Shown here in pieces: positions 49,305 to 57,642 of a DNA stretch of 64,000 nt (its first letter is position 1; each line of letters starts with the position of its first letter). The position numbers were made by a program, and so were the translations under genes. The stretch is from an uncultured Acetatifactor sp. (GTDB lineage Bacteria; Bacillota; Clostridia; Lachnospirales; Lachnospiraceae), in contig CAJTPH010000009.1 of assembly GCA_910578215.1 (NCBI GenBank), forward strand, positions 1 through 64,000, given 5' to 3'. The notes beneath the pieces are model-generated. The model was not told the DNA's origin, searched no databases, and worked only from the letters and a program-made list of their open reading frames with translations.

Positions 49305-50297
49305 GTGAAGAAATTTTTAATGATTACGGGGAAGCTGTTTTTGTGGGTATTTGTGACGCTGGCTCTCCTGACGGCAGGTTTTCTTGTGATGATCTATATG
49401 GTGTCAAGGGGTCCCTCCGAGCAGATCAGAAATCTCTTTGTCACGTCGGTGAGGGAAACCAGCGCGGCGGGATTTCTTGCGGATATCTTCCTGAGCGAGC
49501 AGGAGGTACAGGAGATTGTAGCGGCCAATGTGGTGGAGGTCGGAGAAATCAATACGGATACGGACCTTTTCACGTTTACCGAGGAGCCCGGCAATACGGA
49601 CGAGGAAAGCCCGGACATTGAGATCGTGGATGTGAGAGGCGCTTTATACAAGGGAAAGATGATGATTGTCAAGGACCCCTCCAGAGTAAAGGTAGGCATC
49701 TGCGACGAGTTTGACAAGAACAAGGCGGGGCTGACCCTGCTGGAAATTATAGACAAGTATGACGCTGTGGCAGGCGTCAACGGCGGGCGCTATAATGACG
49801 ACAACGGCTTCGGAAAGGGAGGGCAGCCGGAGGGCATTGTCTTTTCAGAGGGCAAGCTGGTGTACGGGGAGCTGGACAAGACCTACAATATCTACGGCTT
49901 TGACAAAAACAACGTGTTTATCTGCGGGAAGATGACAGGGCAGGAGGCCGTGGACAAGGGCTTCAGGGATGCGGTAACCTTCGGTCCCGCTCTGGTGGTG
50001 AACGGCAAGGCGGTTTCCACCACCGGCACGGGAGGCGGGTTAAATCCCAGAACGGCAATCGGTCAGAGAGCGGACGGAGCGGTGCTTCTGCTGGTTATCG
50101 AGGGCAGGCAGACATCTTCCCTGGGGGCAACTTATCTGGACCTTATAGAGATTATGCTGGACTTTGGTGCGGTGAACGCGGCAAACCTGGATGGAGGGAT
50201 GTCCTCCTCCATGGCATACGAGGGGGAGGAAATCTTAAATAACTGTTCCATCAAGGGCGCAAGGGATATGCCTACGGCTTTTGTGGTGGAAAGATAG
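49305..50297 (+). CDS. Phosphodiester glycosidase family protein, copy 1
   Basis: A 330-residue membrane-anchored protein: one N-terminal helix (about residues 8-30), then a NAGPA-like phosphodiester glycosidase domain (about 110-330). Recognisable blocks are 'YDAVAGVNGGRYND', 'DAVTFGPALVVNG', 'NPRTAIGQRADGAVLLLVIEGR' and 'GAVNAANLDGGMSSSM'. The family removes GlcNAc from phosphodiester-linked sugars; bacterial members act outside the cell on wall or exopolysaccharide. GTG 49305 has GGAGG about 6 bp upstream; GTG 49293 is less likely. It is followed after 9 bp by a TM-anchored protein, and the pair is duplicated at 54199-56627. Confidence 0.88.
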   Translation: MKKFLMITGKLFLWVFVTLALLTAGFLVMIYMVSRGPSEQIRNLFVTSVRETSAAGFLADIFLSEQEVQEIVAANVVEVGEINTDTDLFTFTEEPGNTDEESPDIEIVDVRGALYKGKMMIVKDPSRVKVGICDEFDKNKAGLTLLEIIDKYDAVAGVNGGRYNDDNGFGKGGQPEGIVFSEGKLVYGELDKTYNIYGFDKNNVFICGKMTGQEAVDKGFRDAVTFGPALVVNGKAVSTTGTGGGLNPRTAIGQRADGAVLLLVIEGRQTSSLGATYLDLIEIMLDFGAVNAANLDGGMSSSMAYEGEEILNNCSIKGARDMPTAFVVER

Positions 50298-50306
50298 GAG
50301 ATCACG

Positions 50307-51407
50307 GTGAGGACAAGAGAGAAAAAAAGGGGCAGAGGGTATTGGATATTTCTGCTGGTCTGGAGTGTATTGCTGACTGTAGTTCTGGCGGTATCCCTGA
50401 TATGGTTTTATGGATTTTTGAAGGAGTACCAAAGAGTGTTTGAGGAGACTCGTCCCCTGCTTTATCAAAACGAGGTAATGCAGGTCTTTACCTCCGGCGA
50501 CGCGGAGCGGATTCTGGAGCAGGCGGAGCCTGTGGAGCTTGGGCCTTTTGAGGGCAGGAAAGAATTGGCGGATTTTATAAACGATTACCTGTCGGGAAAG
50601 AACCTGGATTTTGGGACGAAGGCGGGGGAGCATATCGAGGAGAGACCCGTCTATGTGGTGACGGCGGACGAGGTTCCCTTTGCGGTGGTACGGCTTAAGA
50701 AAAAGGCGCAGACGGCGGCTTATGGTCTTCCGCTCTGGGAGACGGACAGAATCGAGCTTCTGCCCCTGCCCAGGAAGGAATATTCTCTGCTTGCCCCCTC
50801 AACTGTGACCGTAACAGTCAACGGGATTCCCGTGACGGAGTACGCAATGGAGGAAAGCGGGCTTCGGGGCACTGCGGAGGAGTATTTGGAGGCTTATACG
50901 CAGATTCCCTCTTACAACCGGTATGATCTGGGGCAGTTTTACGGGGAACCTGAGCTCTCAGGCGTCAATGCTGCGGGAGAGAGGGTGGATATCGGTTATA
51001 ATGAGACCGAGCATTGCTATAAGGCCGCCTTTGGCGGGGATAAGCTCTTTCAGGATACGGTGGAGGATTACGTGATAAAGGTGGTGACGGATTATGCCAT
51101 GTATGTGTCCAACGACGCGGCGTACAATTCGCTGGATAAGTACTTTCCGAAGAAGTCACCTCTGCTGGAGGGTATTAAGAAGAATCAGAGAGAATGGTTT
51201 GACTATCATCTGAAGCCGGAGGTCAAGAATCAGGAGATAAAGGATTTTATCGTCTATTCGGAGGATGCCTTTTCGGCGCAGGTTTATCTTGAGCAGTATA
51301 TGTATGTTCCTTACTCAAAAAAGACGGAGATGCTTGTCACTGACCTGCATGTATATTTTGTAAAAATAGACGGGGCGTGGAAGGTGTCCGGCATCGCCTT
51401 TCAATAA
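50307..51407 (+). CDS. Membrane-anchored protein paired with the phosphodiester glycosidase, copy 1
   Basis: A 366-residue protein with one N-terminal membrane helix (about residues 10-35) and a large extracellular part. No named family was recognised. It is clearly related to the product at 55509-56627: both have a 'DLGQFYGEP/...ECHTQ'-like middle, a 'STVTVTVNGIPV' or 'ESVTVTVPEGWTVLVNG' segment (an Ig-like or PEGA-like strand pair), and a C-terminal NTF2-like stretch ending in 'VKIDGAWKVSGI' or 'VEGGWRILDM'. It starts at GTG 50307, 9 bp after the glycosidase gene. A role in presenting or regulating the glycosidase is inferred from the conserved pairing. Confidence 0.7.
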   Translation: MRTREKKRGRGYWIFLLVWSVLLTVVLAVSLIWFYGFLKEYQRVFEETRPLLYQNEVMQVFTSGDAERILEQAEPVELGPFEGRKELADFINDYLSGKNLDFGTKAGEHIEERPVYVVTADEVPFAVVRLKKKAQTAAYGLPLWETDRIELLPLPRKEYSLLAPSTVTVTVNGIPVTEYAMEESGLRGTAEEYLEAYTQIPSYNRYDLGQFYGEPELSGVNAAGERVDIGYNETEHCYKAAFGGDKLFQDTVEDYVIKVVTDYAMYVSNDAAYNSLDKYFPKKSPLLEGIKKNQREWFDYHLKPEVKNQEIKDFIVYSEDAFSAQVYLEQYMYVPYSKKTEMLVTDLHVYFVKIDGAWKVSGIAFQ

Positions 51408-51411
51408 GACC

Positions 51412-51439
51412 GAATGGGTCATTTTTTAAAGACCCATTC
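51412..51439. terminator. Convergent terminator between copy 1 module and the GT2/GtrA gene
   Basis: A perfect 9-bp stem, GAATGGGTC (51412-51420) and GACCCATTC (51431-51439), with a loop rich in T and A. It overlaps the 3' end of the minus-strand glycosyltransferase gene. Confidence 0.6.
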
Positions 51440-52486
51440 CCGCTGGAGCTGGTAGCTGATTAAAAATAACAGGATGTCCACGATGGCCTTGATAACGGTT
51501 TTACCCACGCTGCCCGCGTGAAACAGAAATGCGCCCAGGGAGACCAGACCGGCGGATGCCGCAAACTGCAGGATGCAGAGCACATAATAGCGCGCCAGCG
51601 AGGTTCTGTTCTTTGAGCGGAATACCTTCTTGCTGTTGACCAGATAGTTGAACAGGGAGGAGCAGACCCTTGCGGCGGCGGTGGCGGCGACCACATTCCA
51701 TAAGCTCTCGGGCATAAAATATGCCAGAAGGCTGACAAACAGGAAGAACAGCCCAAGATCCAGCAGGGAGGAAGCAAGGGAGCTTGCAAGGAAGGCAAAG
51801 ATAGTCCGGTATATTTTAATGGAATCCTTCAGCGGATTAAAGTGGGAGGAATCGTTATCGTCCAGATAGATGGTGCGGATCGTTACCTCCGTAAACGGAA
51901 TCTCATTGGTTTTCATTTCCAGCAGCATGTTGGTCTCATATTCGTAGCGTTCTCCGGCGGTTTCCAGCATCAGAGGCAGATATTGCGCGGGGATGGCCCT
52001 GAGCCCGGTCTGGGTATCCGTAATCCGGATGCCGCATGCAAAGCGGAAGACGCCGCGGGTCATCACATTGCCGAAGCGGCTTCTGAAGGGAACCTGGTCC
52101 GAGGAGAAGCTTCTTGCGCCCAGCACGAGCTGCCCGGGATTTTCAGACAGCTTTTGGCAGCAGGCCAAGATATCGTCGGGGTGGTGCTGGTTATCGCCGT
52201 CAACGGTGATGACGCCGGTGCAGGCGGGGCGGTTTTCGATACAATAGGCGAAAGCGGTTTTCAGGGCGCGTCCTTTGCCTTTGTTTTCCGGATGAGTGAG
52301 CACTGTGACCCCGGGGAAGGCGGCCGCCTTTTCAAAAAGCCCGTCGTAGCCGCTGCCGCTGCCGTCGTTTACGACGATAACATCCGAAAAGCCTTTCTCG
52401 GCCAGGCCGTCCAGTACGGTCAGCAGCTTTTCGTCAGGCTTGTAGGAGGGCAGAATTACGGACATATTTTTTATAAAATCATTCAT
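51419..52486 (-). CDS. Bifunctional glycosyltransferase family 2 / GtrA-like protein
   Basis: A 355-residue fusion. The N-terminal GT-A domain has 'SVILPSYKPDEKLLTVL', 'VIVVNDGSG', the metal-binding 'ITVDGDNQHHP' (DxD-like) and 'FACGIRITDTQTGLRAIP', as in dolichyl/polyprenyl-phosphate sugar transferases. The C-terminal ~120 residues have four membrane helices of the GtrA type, a putative flippase for lipid-linked sugars ('FRSKNRTSLARYYV'). The fusion suggests a lipid-linked sugar donor for surface polysaccharide glycosylation. The start is ATG 52486 with GAGGT about 9 bp upstream; a longer upstream frame would read through the repeat element. Its leader contains one copy of the dispersed element. 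Confidence 0.9.
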   Translation of the reverse strand: MNDFIKNMSVILPSYKPDEKLLTVLDGLAEKGFSDVIVVNDGSGSGYDGLFEKAAAFPGVTVLTHPENKGKGRALKTAFAYCIENRPACTGVITVDGDNQHHPDDILACCQKLSENPGQLVLGARSFSSDQVPFRSRFGNVMTRGVFRFACGIRITDTQTGLRAIPAQYLPLMLETAGERYEYETNMLLEMKTNEIPFTEVTIRTIYLDDNDSSHFNPLKDSIKIYRTIFAFLASSLASSLLDLGLFFLFVSLLAYFMPESLWNVVAATAAARVCSSLFNYLVNSKKVFRSKNRTSLARYYVLCILQFAASAGLVSLGAFLFHAGSVGKTVIKAIVDILLFLISYQLQREWVFKK

Positions 52487-52524
52487 TTCAAAATACCTCA
52501 TCATGTAAAATAAAGAACTGGGGT

Positions 52525-52586
52525 GGGTCCTGGCGCACACGGAATCAGGAGCTGACACGGTGGACCTGCGTGTCAACATTATAGCA
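52525..52586 (-). repeat. Dispersed leader element, copy upstream of the GT2/GtrA gene
   Basis: On the minus strand: extended -10 box TGCTATAAT (52586-52578), then TTGACACG, 9 nt, CGTGTCAG (plus positions 52552-52576), then CTGATTCCGT and GTGCGCC. Compared with the copies at 21781-21915, the inner pair of the palindrome is changed on both sides (A-T to G-C), which keeps the pairing. The second GCGC hairpin is not kept. Confidence 0.7.
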
Positions 52587-52609
52587 CAGGTCGTAAAAAA
52601 ATAACAGTA

Positions 52610-52637
52610 TTGATTTATTTGGCAGTTGTGGTATTTT
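52610..52637 (+). promoter_or_regulatory. Probable extended -10 promoter of the PIG-L operon
   Basis: TTGATT (52610-52615), a 16-bp spacer and TATTTT (52632-52637) preceded by TGG. It lies divergent from the GT2/GtrA leader element. Confidence 0.45.
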
Positions 52638-52709
52638 AGGATGGGATTGTGGTAAAGAGCATTGGGGCTCCGGGGGTGTTTTCCGGGGCGGGAGGAATTA
52701 TTATTGGTT

Positions 52710-52784
52710 ATGAAAATATTGGCTATGAAAATTTTGGTAATGAAGCTTATAGCTATGAAAATATCGGTAATTAAAGGAACGGTA
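52710..52784 (+). repeat. 15-bp tandem repeat with in-frame ATGs upstream of the PIG-L gene
   Basis: Five successive 15-bp units (at 52710, 52725, 52740, 52755 and 52770; the next ATG is at 52785) read ATGAAAATATTGGCT with variations. The first four each begin with an in-frame ATG, encoding M-K-I-L-A type units; the fifth begins with ATT. The region is either a translated N-terminal extension or an untranslated leader. Confidence 0.8.
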
Positions 52785-54182
52785 ATGACAAGAGCTGTCT
52801 TACCGGGCGTTTTTGCGTTTTTGCCTTTGTTATTGTTGTTTCCCGGCTTGAGGGCATCGGCGGAGGAGCTTTCCCCGGTGATCGTCTCGGACAGCAGTGA
52901 AAATACCATTACCGTCACGGCAAAGGACGGCAGCGGAATAGGGGCTTTATACATAAAGTGGGATGATCCGGTCGTGCCTTATCAGATCAAGACGGATCAA
53001 GGCATCATTGAATGCGGGCAATACGGATTTCTGCATGAGTTTATCCTCCTGCCAGAGAGCAGCCAGACGGTGACTGTTTTACTGCCCCAGCAGAAGATGA
53101 GGCTGTATAAAAATGAGGTGAGGATTTTTACGGACGAGTCGGTGCCGGACGACGTACAGATTTGGGCGCCGCCCTGTGAGCGCGCCGACATTATGCTGAT
53201 ACCCTCTCATGCCGACGATGAGATTCTGTATATGGGCGGCATTGCCCCTACCTATGGCGCAGAGCTTGGAGCGAGAGTGCAGGTGGTCTATATGACGGAG
53301 TTTCGCAGTACCAATCAGAGCGTGAGGGAACATGAGAAGCTGGACGGGCTGTGGGCGGACGGCGTTCGCTTTTATCCTGTCTGCGGAAATTTCAGGGATG
53401 TCTACTGCAACGATCTGGCGGATGCAAAGAAAAAGTATGACTATCAGGCGGCAGTGGATTACCTGACGGATGTGATACGCCGGTTTAAGCCGCAGGTGGT
53501 GGTGACCCATGATTTCAACGGCGAGTACGGGCATGGTTTTCACATGCTGACTGCAAGCGCCGCCGCCCAGGCTTTGGAGAATGCGGCGGATAGCTCTTAC
53601 AGGACGGATTCGGAGAGCTTTTTGGACTATGGAGCCTGGGATACCCCCAAGGCGTACTTTCATCTGTATGGAGAGAATACCATCAGGCTGGACCTGCGCA
53701 CGCCGCTTGAGTCCATGGGAGGACAGACGGCCCTGGAGGTGGCGAAGGAGGCATATAAAAAGCATGTTTCCCAACAGAGATGGTCTTTTTATGTGTCGGA
53801 TGACTACAAGCACAGCTGTGCGGAGTTTGGGCTGTATCGGACAAATGTGGGTTATGACACGGGAAACGATATGCTGGAAAATATTGTGATCTACAGCGAG
53901 CAGGAACGGCTTGAGAGGGAGGAGCAGGAACGTCTGGCGAAAGAGGAACAGGAGCGTCTGGCCAGGGAGGAGCGGGAGCGCCTTGAGAGGGAGGAGCAGG
54001 AACGTCTGGCGAGAGAGGAGCAAGAGCGTCTGGCCAGGGAGGAGCAGGCGCGTCTGGAGGCGGAAGCCCTGCGCCTGGAGCAGGAAACCGCACGGCGCAG
54101 GCTGTTTATTATTATAGCGGCGGCAGCGGTTATTTCAGCGGGGCTGGGTACATGGCTGATTTTGAAGATGAGAAGGAAGTAA
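52785..54182 (+). CDS. Membrane-anchored PIG-L family deacetylase
   Basis: A 465-residue protein from ATG 52785 (AAAGGA 6 bp upstream). An earlier start, TTG 52704 or ATG 52710, would add five MKILA-like repeats. The N-terminal signal sequence ('GVFAFLPLLLLFPGLRASA') leads to an Ig-like domain and then a PIG-L/LmbE catalytic domain: 'PSHADDEILYMGG' (zinc-binding H-x-D-D-E) and 'HDFNGEYGHGFH'. The C-terminus has seven 8-residue repeats of EEQERLAR type (about 371-425), probably a rigid ER-rich helix, then a membrane helix and 'LKMRRK'. So the enzyme is likely held outside the membrane on a stalk, removing N-acetyl groups from surface sugars. It is first in an operon with glycosidase copy 2. 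Confidence 0.85.
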   Translation: MTRAVLPGVFAFLPLLLLFPGLRASAEELSPVIVSDSSENTITVTAKDGSGIGALYIKWDDPVVPYQIKTDQGIIECGQYGFLHEFILLPESSQTVTVLLPQQKMRLYKNEVRIFTDESVPDDVQIWAPPCERADIMLIPSHADDEILYMGGIAPTYGAELGARVQVVYMTEFRSTNQSVREHEKLDGLWADGVRFYPVCGNFRDVYCNDLADAKKKYDYQAAVDYLTDVIRRFKPQVVVTHDFNGEYGHGFHMLTASAAAQALENAADSSYRTDSESFLDYGAWDTPKAYFHLYGENTIRLDLRTPLESMGGQTALEVAKEAYKKHVSQQRWSFYVSDDYKHSCAEFGLYRTNVGYDTGNDMLENIVIYSEQERLEREEQERLAKEEQERLAREERERLEREEQERLAREEQERLAREEQARLEAEALRLEQETARRRLFIIIAAAAVISAGLGTWLILKMRRK

Positions 54183-54198
54183 ACAGGGTGGTCAGGCG

Positions 54199-55512
54199 AT
54201 GGAAGTGATCGATTTAGACGATTTAGACGGAGCAAATATAACGGACAATACGGGTGAAGCCGATGAAAAAATCGACACAAGGGGCTCCCGGGGGCGGCAT
54301 AGGCAAAACAATGACGGGCGGCATAAGCAAAGGTCCGGCGCGTTTAAGGTGATCGGACGTATACTGCTTGTGCTTGTCACCTTTGCAGCAGTAACCTTTG
54401 TGGGCGCTTATTCAACGCTGTGGGTTATATGCCACGGAACCTCCAGGGCCGCAAAAAATCTGTTCGTATCCACCATTTTGGAGACAGGGGCGCTGAAGTT
54501 TCTGGCCACATGGTATTTTACGGACGAGGAGATCCTTGCCATCACCAATGAGAACAGCATGGTACAGATAGACGAAGATGTGAATACCGGAATGATCTCG
54601 GTGCAGTCTCCCGGCGTGGCGGGTCAGCCCGGAAAGGATGGCAGCGGCGCGGGCGGATCGGATTCGGAAGGCTCGGGTCTGCCCGGCGCGGAGAGTGCCG
54701 GCGGGGATAAGGACGGAACCGCGGACGGAGAATTCGGCGGGGAAACAGACGGAATACAGATCGTGGAGCTGGCAGGGCGTACCTATATGGCAAAGCTGAT
54801 GATCGTACAGGACCCTTCCCGGATAAAGCTTGCCACGATTTATCCCTGGTCGGACGACGAACACAGCAAGGACGGAAGAACTCTCGGCGAGCTGGTGACG
54901 GAGGGAAATTATCTGGCGGGAATCAACGGGGGAGAGTATTACTCAAGCGGCAACTGGGGAGGGAAGCCCAAAGGATTGGTGGTCTGTGAAGGGCAGATCC
55001 AATACAACCTGCCTCAAAGAGGAGACGTAATGATAGGCTTTAACAGGGATAATATCCTTGTAATAAAGGATATCGGCAATATGACGGTGGGGCAGGTGGA
55101 GGAAATGGTTGAGAAGGAGCAGATCCGCGACGCCGTCAGCTTTAAGGACGAAAAGGGCAACAGCAATCATTTTACCAAGCTGCTCATCAACGGAAAAGCC
55201 CGTGAAATCAGCGGAAACGGGAGCGGGGCCAATCCAAGGACGGCAATCGGACAGAGGGAGGACGGCGCCGTGCTTTTGCTGGTGACAGACGGGAGAGGGG
55301 CTTCCGGGCATTTGGGGGCGACGGCGGCGGATCTTATTGCCATTATGCAGGAATACGGGGCGGTGAACGCGGCAAATCTGGACGGAGGAAGCTCATCCGC
55401 CATGTATTATGACGGGGCATATGAGATGACCAGCGTCACTCTGTACTATTCCACATCCTCCTGGAAGCTGCCTACGGCGTATGTGGTCGAGAGGAGAGGG
55501 GAGCAGCCATGA
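54199..55512 (+). CDS. Phosphodiester glycosidase family protein, copy 2
   Basis: A 437-residue paralogue of the product at 49305. A longer cytoplasmic N-terminus (about 50 residues, acidic then basic) precedes one membrane helix (about 52-76). A Gly/Ser/Asp-rich linker (about 135-185) is followed by the NAGPA-like domain with 'YLAGINGGEYYSSGN', 'GANPRTAIGQREDGAVLLLVTDGR' and 'GAVNAANLDGGSSSAMYYDG'. The active region is very similar to copy 1, including the ten residues 'NPRTAIGQR-D', while the linker and N-terminus differ. It starts at ATG 54199, 16 bp after the PIG-L gene, and overlaps the next gene by 4 bp (ATGA). It probably acts outside the cell on wall or exopolysaccharide. Confidence 0.88.
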   Translation: MEVIDLDDLDGANITDNTGEADEKIDTRGSRGRHRQNNDGRHKQRSGAFKVIGRILLVLVTFAAVTFVGAYSTLWVICHGTSRAAKNLFVSTILETGALKFLATWYFTDEEILAITNENSMVQIDEDVNTGMISVQSPGVAGQPGKDGSGAGGSDSEGSGLPGAESAGGDKDGTADGEFGGETDGIQIVELAGRTYMAKLMIVQDPSRIKLATIYPWSDDEHSKDGRTLGELVTEGNYLAGINGGEYYSSGNWGGKPKGLVVCEGQIQYNLPQRGDVMIGFNRDNILVIKDIGNMTVGQVEEMVEKEQIRDAVSFKDEKGNSNHFTKLLINGKAREISGNGSGANPRTAIGQREDGAVLLLVTDGRGASGHLGATAADLIAIMQEYGAVNAANLDGGSSSAMYYDGAYEMTSVTLYYSTSSWKLPTAYVVERRGEQP

Positions 55513-56627
55513 AGAAGAAAAGGGTTCCGGTTTTCCTGATCGGTTATCTGTGCTTTTTGTCCGCATGTATTGCCTTTTGGATTTTTGTAATCGGCTATGT
55601 ACATAAATGCCTGAACCGGTATGAGGCGGCTCAGCCGGAGTATTTTGTGGAAGAACTGACAAGCGGGCTGGCAGGCGTGGGCCTCAGCAGTATATTTAGG
55701 GTGGGAGAAGCCCCCACACGTTTTGAATCGGCAGAAGACATAGCGTCCTATTACGATAAAAGCGTCGGAGGGAAAACGCTTGTCTGGCGGCAGGATAAGG
55801 CAAGCTATGATGTATCTGCGCCGGTATACAGGCTATATGCGGATGAGGCGCCCGTGGGTGTGCTTACCCTCAGGGAGGCTTCCTCGAGGCCGCTTATGTT
55901 TATACTGACGTTGTGCGAATGGGAGGTGGCGTCGGCAGAGCCTTTGATCGCCGCTCCGGCGGAGAGCGTTACCGTCACCGTGCCGGAGGGCTGGACCGTT
56001 CTGGTCAACGGCGAAGCTCTTGGGAAGGACGAGCTTACCGGAAATGCCGGCATACCGGAGGAGCTCCGGTATGCCGGGGAATATGTGGAGGTGCCCCGAA
56101 TCGTTGAATATCATGTGGAGGGGCTGTATGAAAAGCCTGTAACGGAGGTCCGGGACGCTTCCGGGGCTATTGTGGAATATAATGAGACCTGCGAGGAGGG
56201 GCACACGCAGATAACCGTGGATGCTTTCCCCGTCTCCGGGATGGACCCGAAGCTTGAGGCACAGGTACTTGAGAATGCGGAGCGCTATACCAATTTCTTT
56301 TCCCGTGACCTGCCGGGATGCCGTAACAGTGTGGCTCCCATTGCGGATATGTTTCCGAAGGATTCTTATTACCTGGAGCTTGCCGATAATTATCGCAGGG
56401 AGGATATGTGGATGTACAGCGCCCACTCCGCTCCCACCTTTGAAAACGAGAAAGTTTCCAATTATATAAAGTATTCGGACCAGCTGTTTTCCTGCGAGAT
56501 CTACTTTGACAAACGGATTGTCCTTAACACAAAGACCGTGAGGATCGACACTACCCACACGCGCTGCGTTTACGGCTATGTGGAGGGCGGCTGGAGGATT
56601 CTTGACATGCAGACCATACTGGTTTAG
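55509..56627 (+). CDS. Membrane-anchored protein paired with the phosphodiester glycosidase, copy 2
   Basis: A 372-residue relative of the product at 50307. One N-terminal membrane helix (about residues 8-32) is followed by an extracellular region with 'VTVTVPEGWTVLVNGEAL' and a C-terminal NTF2-like part ending in 'YVEGGWRILDMQTIL'. No named family was recognised. ATG 55509 overlaps the stop of glycosidase copy 2, so the pair is translationally coupled. The two modules therefore keep gene order, topology and spacing, which argues for a functional pair rather than chance. Confidence 0.72.
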   Translation: MKKKRVPVFLIGYLCFLSACIAFWIFVIGYVHKCLNRYEAAQPEYFVEELTSGLAGVGLSSIFRVGEAPTRFESAEDIASYYDKSVGGKTLVWRQDKASYDVSAPVYRLYADEAPVGVLTLREASSRPLMFILTLCEWEVASAEPLIAAPAESVTVTVPEGWTVLVNGEALGKDELTGNAGIPEELRYAGEYVEVPRIVEYHVEGLYEKPVTEVRDASGAIVEYNETCEEGHTQITVDAFPVSGMDPKLEAQVLENAERYTNFFSRDLPGCRNSVAPIADMFPKDSYYLELADNYRREDMWMYSAHSAPTFENEKVSNYIKYSDQLFSCEIYFDKRIVLNTKTVRIDTTHTRCVYGYVEGGWRILDMQTILV

Positions 56628-56668
56628 CGGAGGCTTCCGGGCGGTGAAAGGGGGAAGCCGGGGGATGA

Positions 56669-57571
56669 ATGATGGAATATCAGGAGCTGTTAAATGATTT
56701 TGTGAATATGTGCAGAGAGGTTATCGGAGTTGACAGCGGGGCATATCCGGCAGAAGGGGAATCCGCCGGGTTAAAAAGCCGTCTGACCGGAATCTATCTG
56801 CACGGTTCCATGGCGATGGGATGCTTCAATCCGGAGAAAAGCGACATCGACATTATCGTTGTTACCGAGGGTGAAATTTCGGACAGGCAGAGGCTGTGGT
56901 TTATGGAACAGGTGGTGCGGCTCAATGAGCGGGCGCCGGCAAAGGGGCTTGAGCTGAGTATTGTAAACAGAAAATACTGTAAGCCCTTTGTCTATCCCAC
57001 GCCGTACGAGCTGCATTTTTCACCGGTGCACCTGGGACGGTACCTGGAGAGCCCGGAGCATTATATCAAAAACATGAAGGGCAGGGACAGAGACCTGGCG
57101 GCGCATTTTTCGGTCATCAACAGGTGCGGGATCACGCTGTACGGCCAGGCGGTTTCCGATGTCTTCGGAGAGGTGCCGAAAGAGGATTATCTGGACAGTA
57201 TCTGGTGTGATGTGGAAAATGCGGTGGAGGATATTCAGGGCGATTTTGTGTATGTGGTCCTTAATCTGTGCAGGACGGCAGCCTTCCTGAGAGAAGGGAG
57301 GTGTCTGTCAAAGGCAGAGGGCGGCCAGTGGGGGCTTCAAAACTTATCCGGCAGATATCGTGGACTTATTTTGGGAGCGTTGGCTTCCTACAGGGCAGGC
57401 GTCGCCGGGGGGATTAAAGACGCCGGGAGGGCTGATGGCGTCGGCGAGGCAGGTGATCCTGTCCGGGTCATGCGGGCAGACGGGAAGCTGGAGCGGGAAT
57501 TTGCGGAGAGCATGCTCGGGGAGATACGGGCAGGGCGGCAGGCATGTGCAGCTCCGGAAGAAAAGGCGTAA
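56669..57571 (+). CDS. Nucleotidyltransferase with DUF4111-like C-terminus (aminoglycoside adenylyltransferase-like)
   Basis: A 300-residue protein. The polymerase-beta-type nucleotidyltransferase motif is 'HGSMAMGCFNPEKSDIDIIV' (G-S...D-x-D, about residues 46-65). The C-terminal half resembles the helical DUF4111 domain of ANT(3'')/ANT(9) enzymes ('VYVVLNLCRTAAFLREG', 'SKAEGGQWG'). It might adenylylate an aminoglycoside-like compound or a cell metabolite; resistance should not be assumed. A Gly/Ala/Asp-rich stretch (about 250-272) departs from the family. ATG 56669 or 56672 can start it; the G-rich ribosome-binding site fits both. It is downstream of the glycosidase module in the same direction. 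Confidence 0.82.
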   Translation: MMEYQELLNDFVNMCREVIGVDSGAYPAEGESAGLKSRLTGIYLHGSMAMGCFNPEKSDIDIIVVTEGEISDRQRLWFMEQVVRLNERAPAKGLELSIVNRKYCKPFVYPTPYELHFSPVHLGRYLESPEHYIKNMKGRDRDLAAHFSVINRCGITLYGQAVSDVFGEVPKEDYLDSIWCDVENAVEDIQGDFVYVVLNLCRTAAFLREGRCLSKAEGGQWGLQNLSGRYRGLILGALASYRAGVAGGIKDAGRADGVGEAGDPVRVMRADGKLEREFAESMLGEIRAGRQACAAPEEKA

Positions 57572-57642
57572 CGGTCTAAGGCCCGTCAGAGTCGCAGGCG
57601 GCTGCGGCAGGGATTATTTACAGCGGAAACGGAGGTGTGCTG

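Noticed and set aside
56669..57571. Calling the nucleotidyltransferase an aminoglycoside-resistance gene
   Set aside because: The fold and motif fit, but many such proteins are not resistance enzymes, and a low-complexity stretch departs from the known families.
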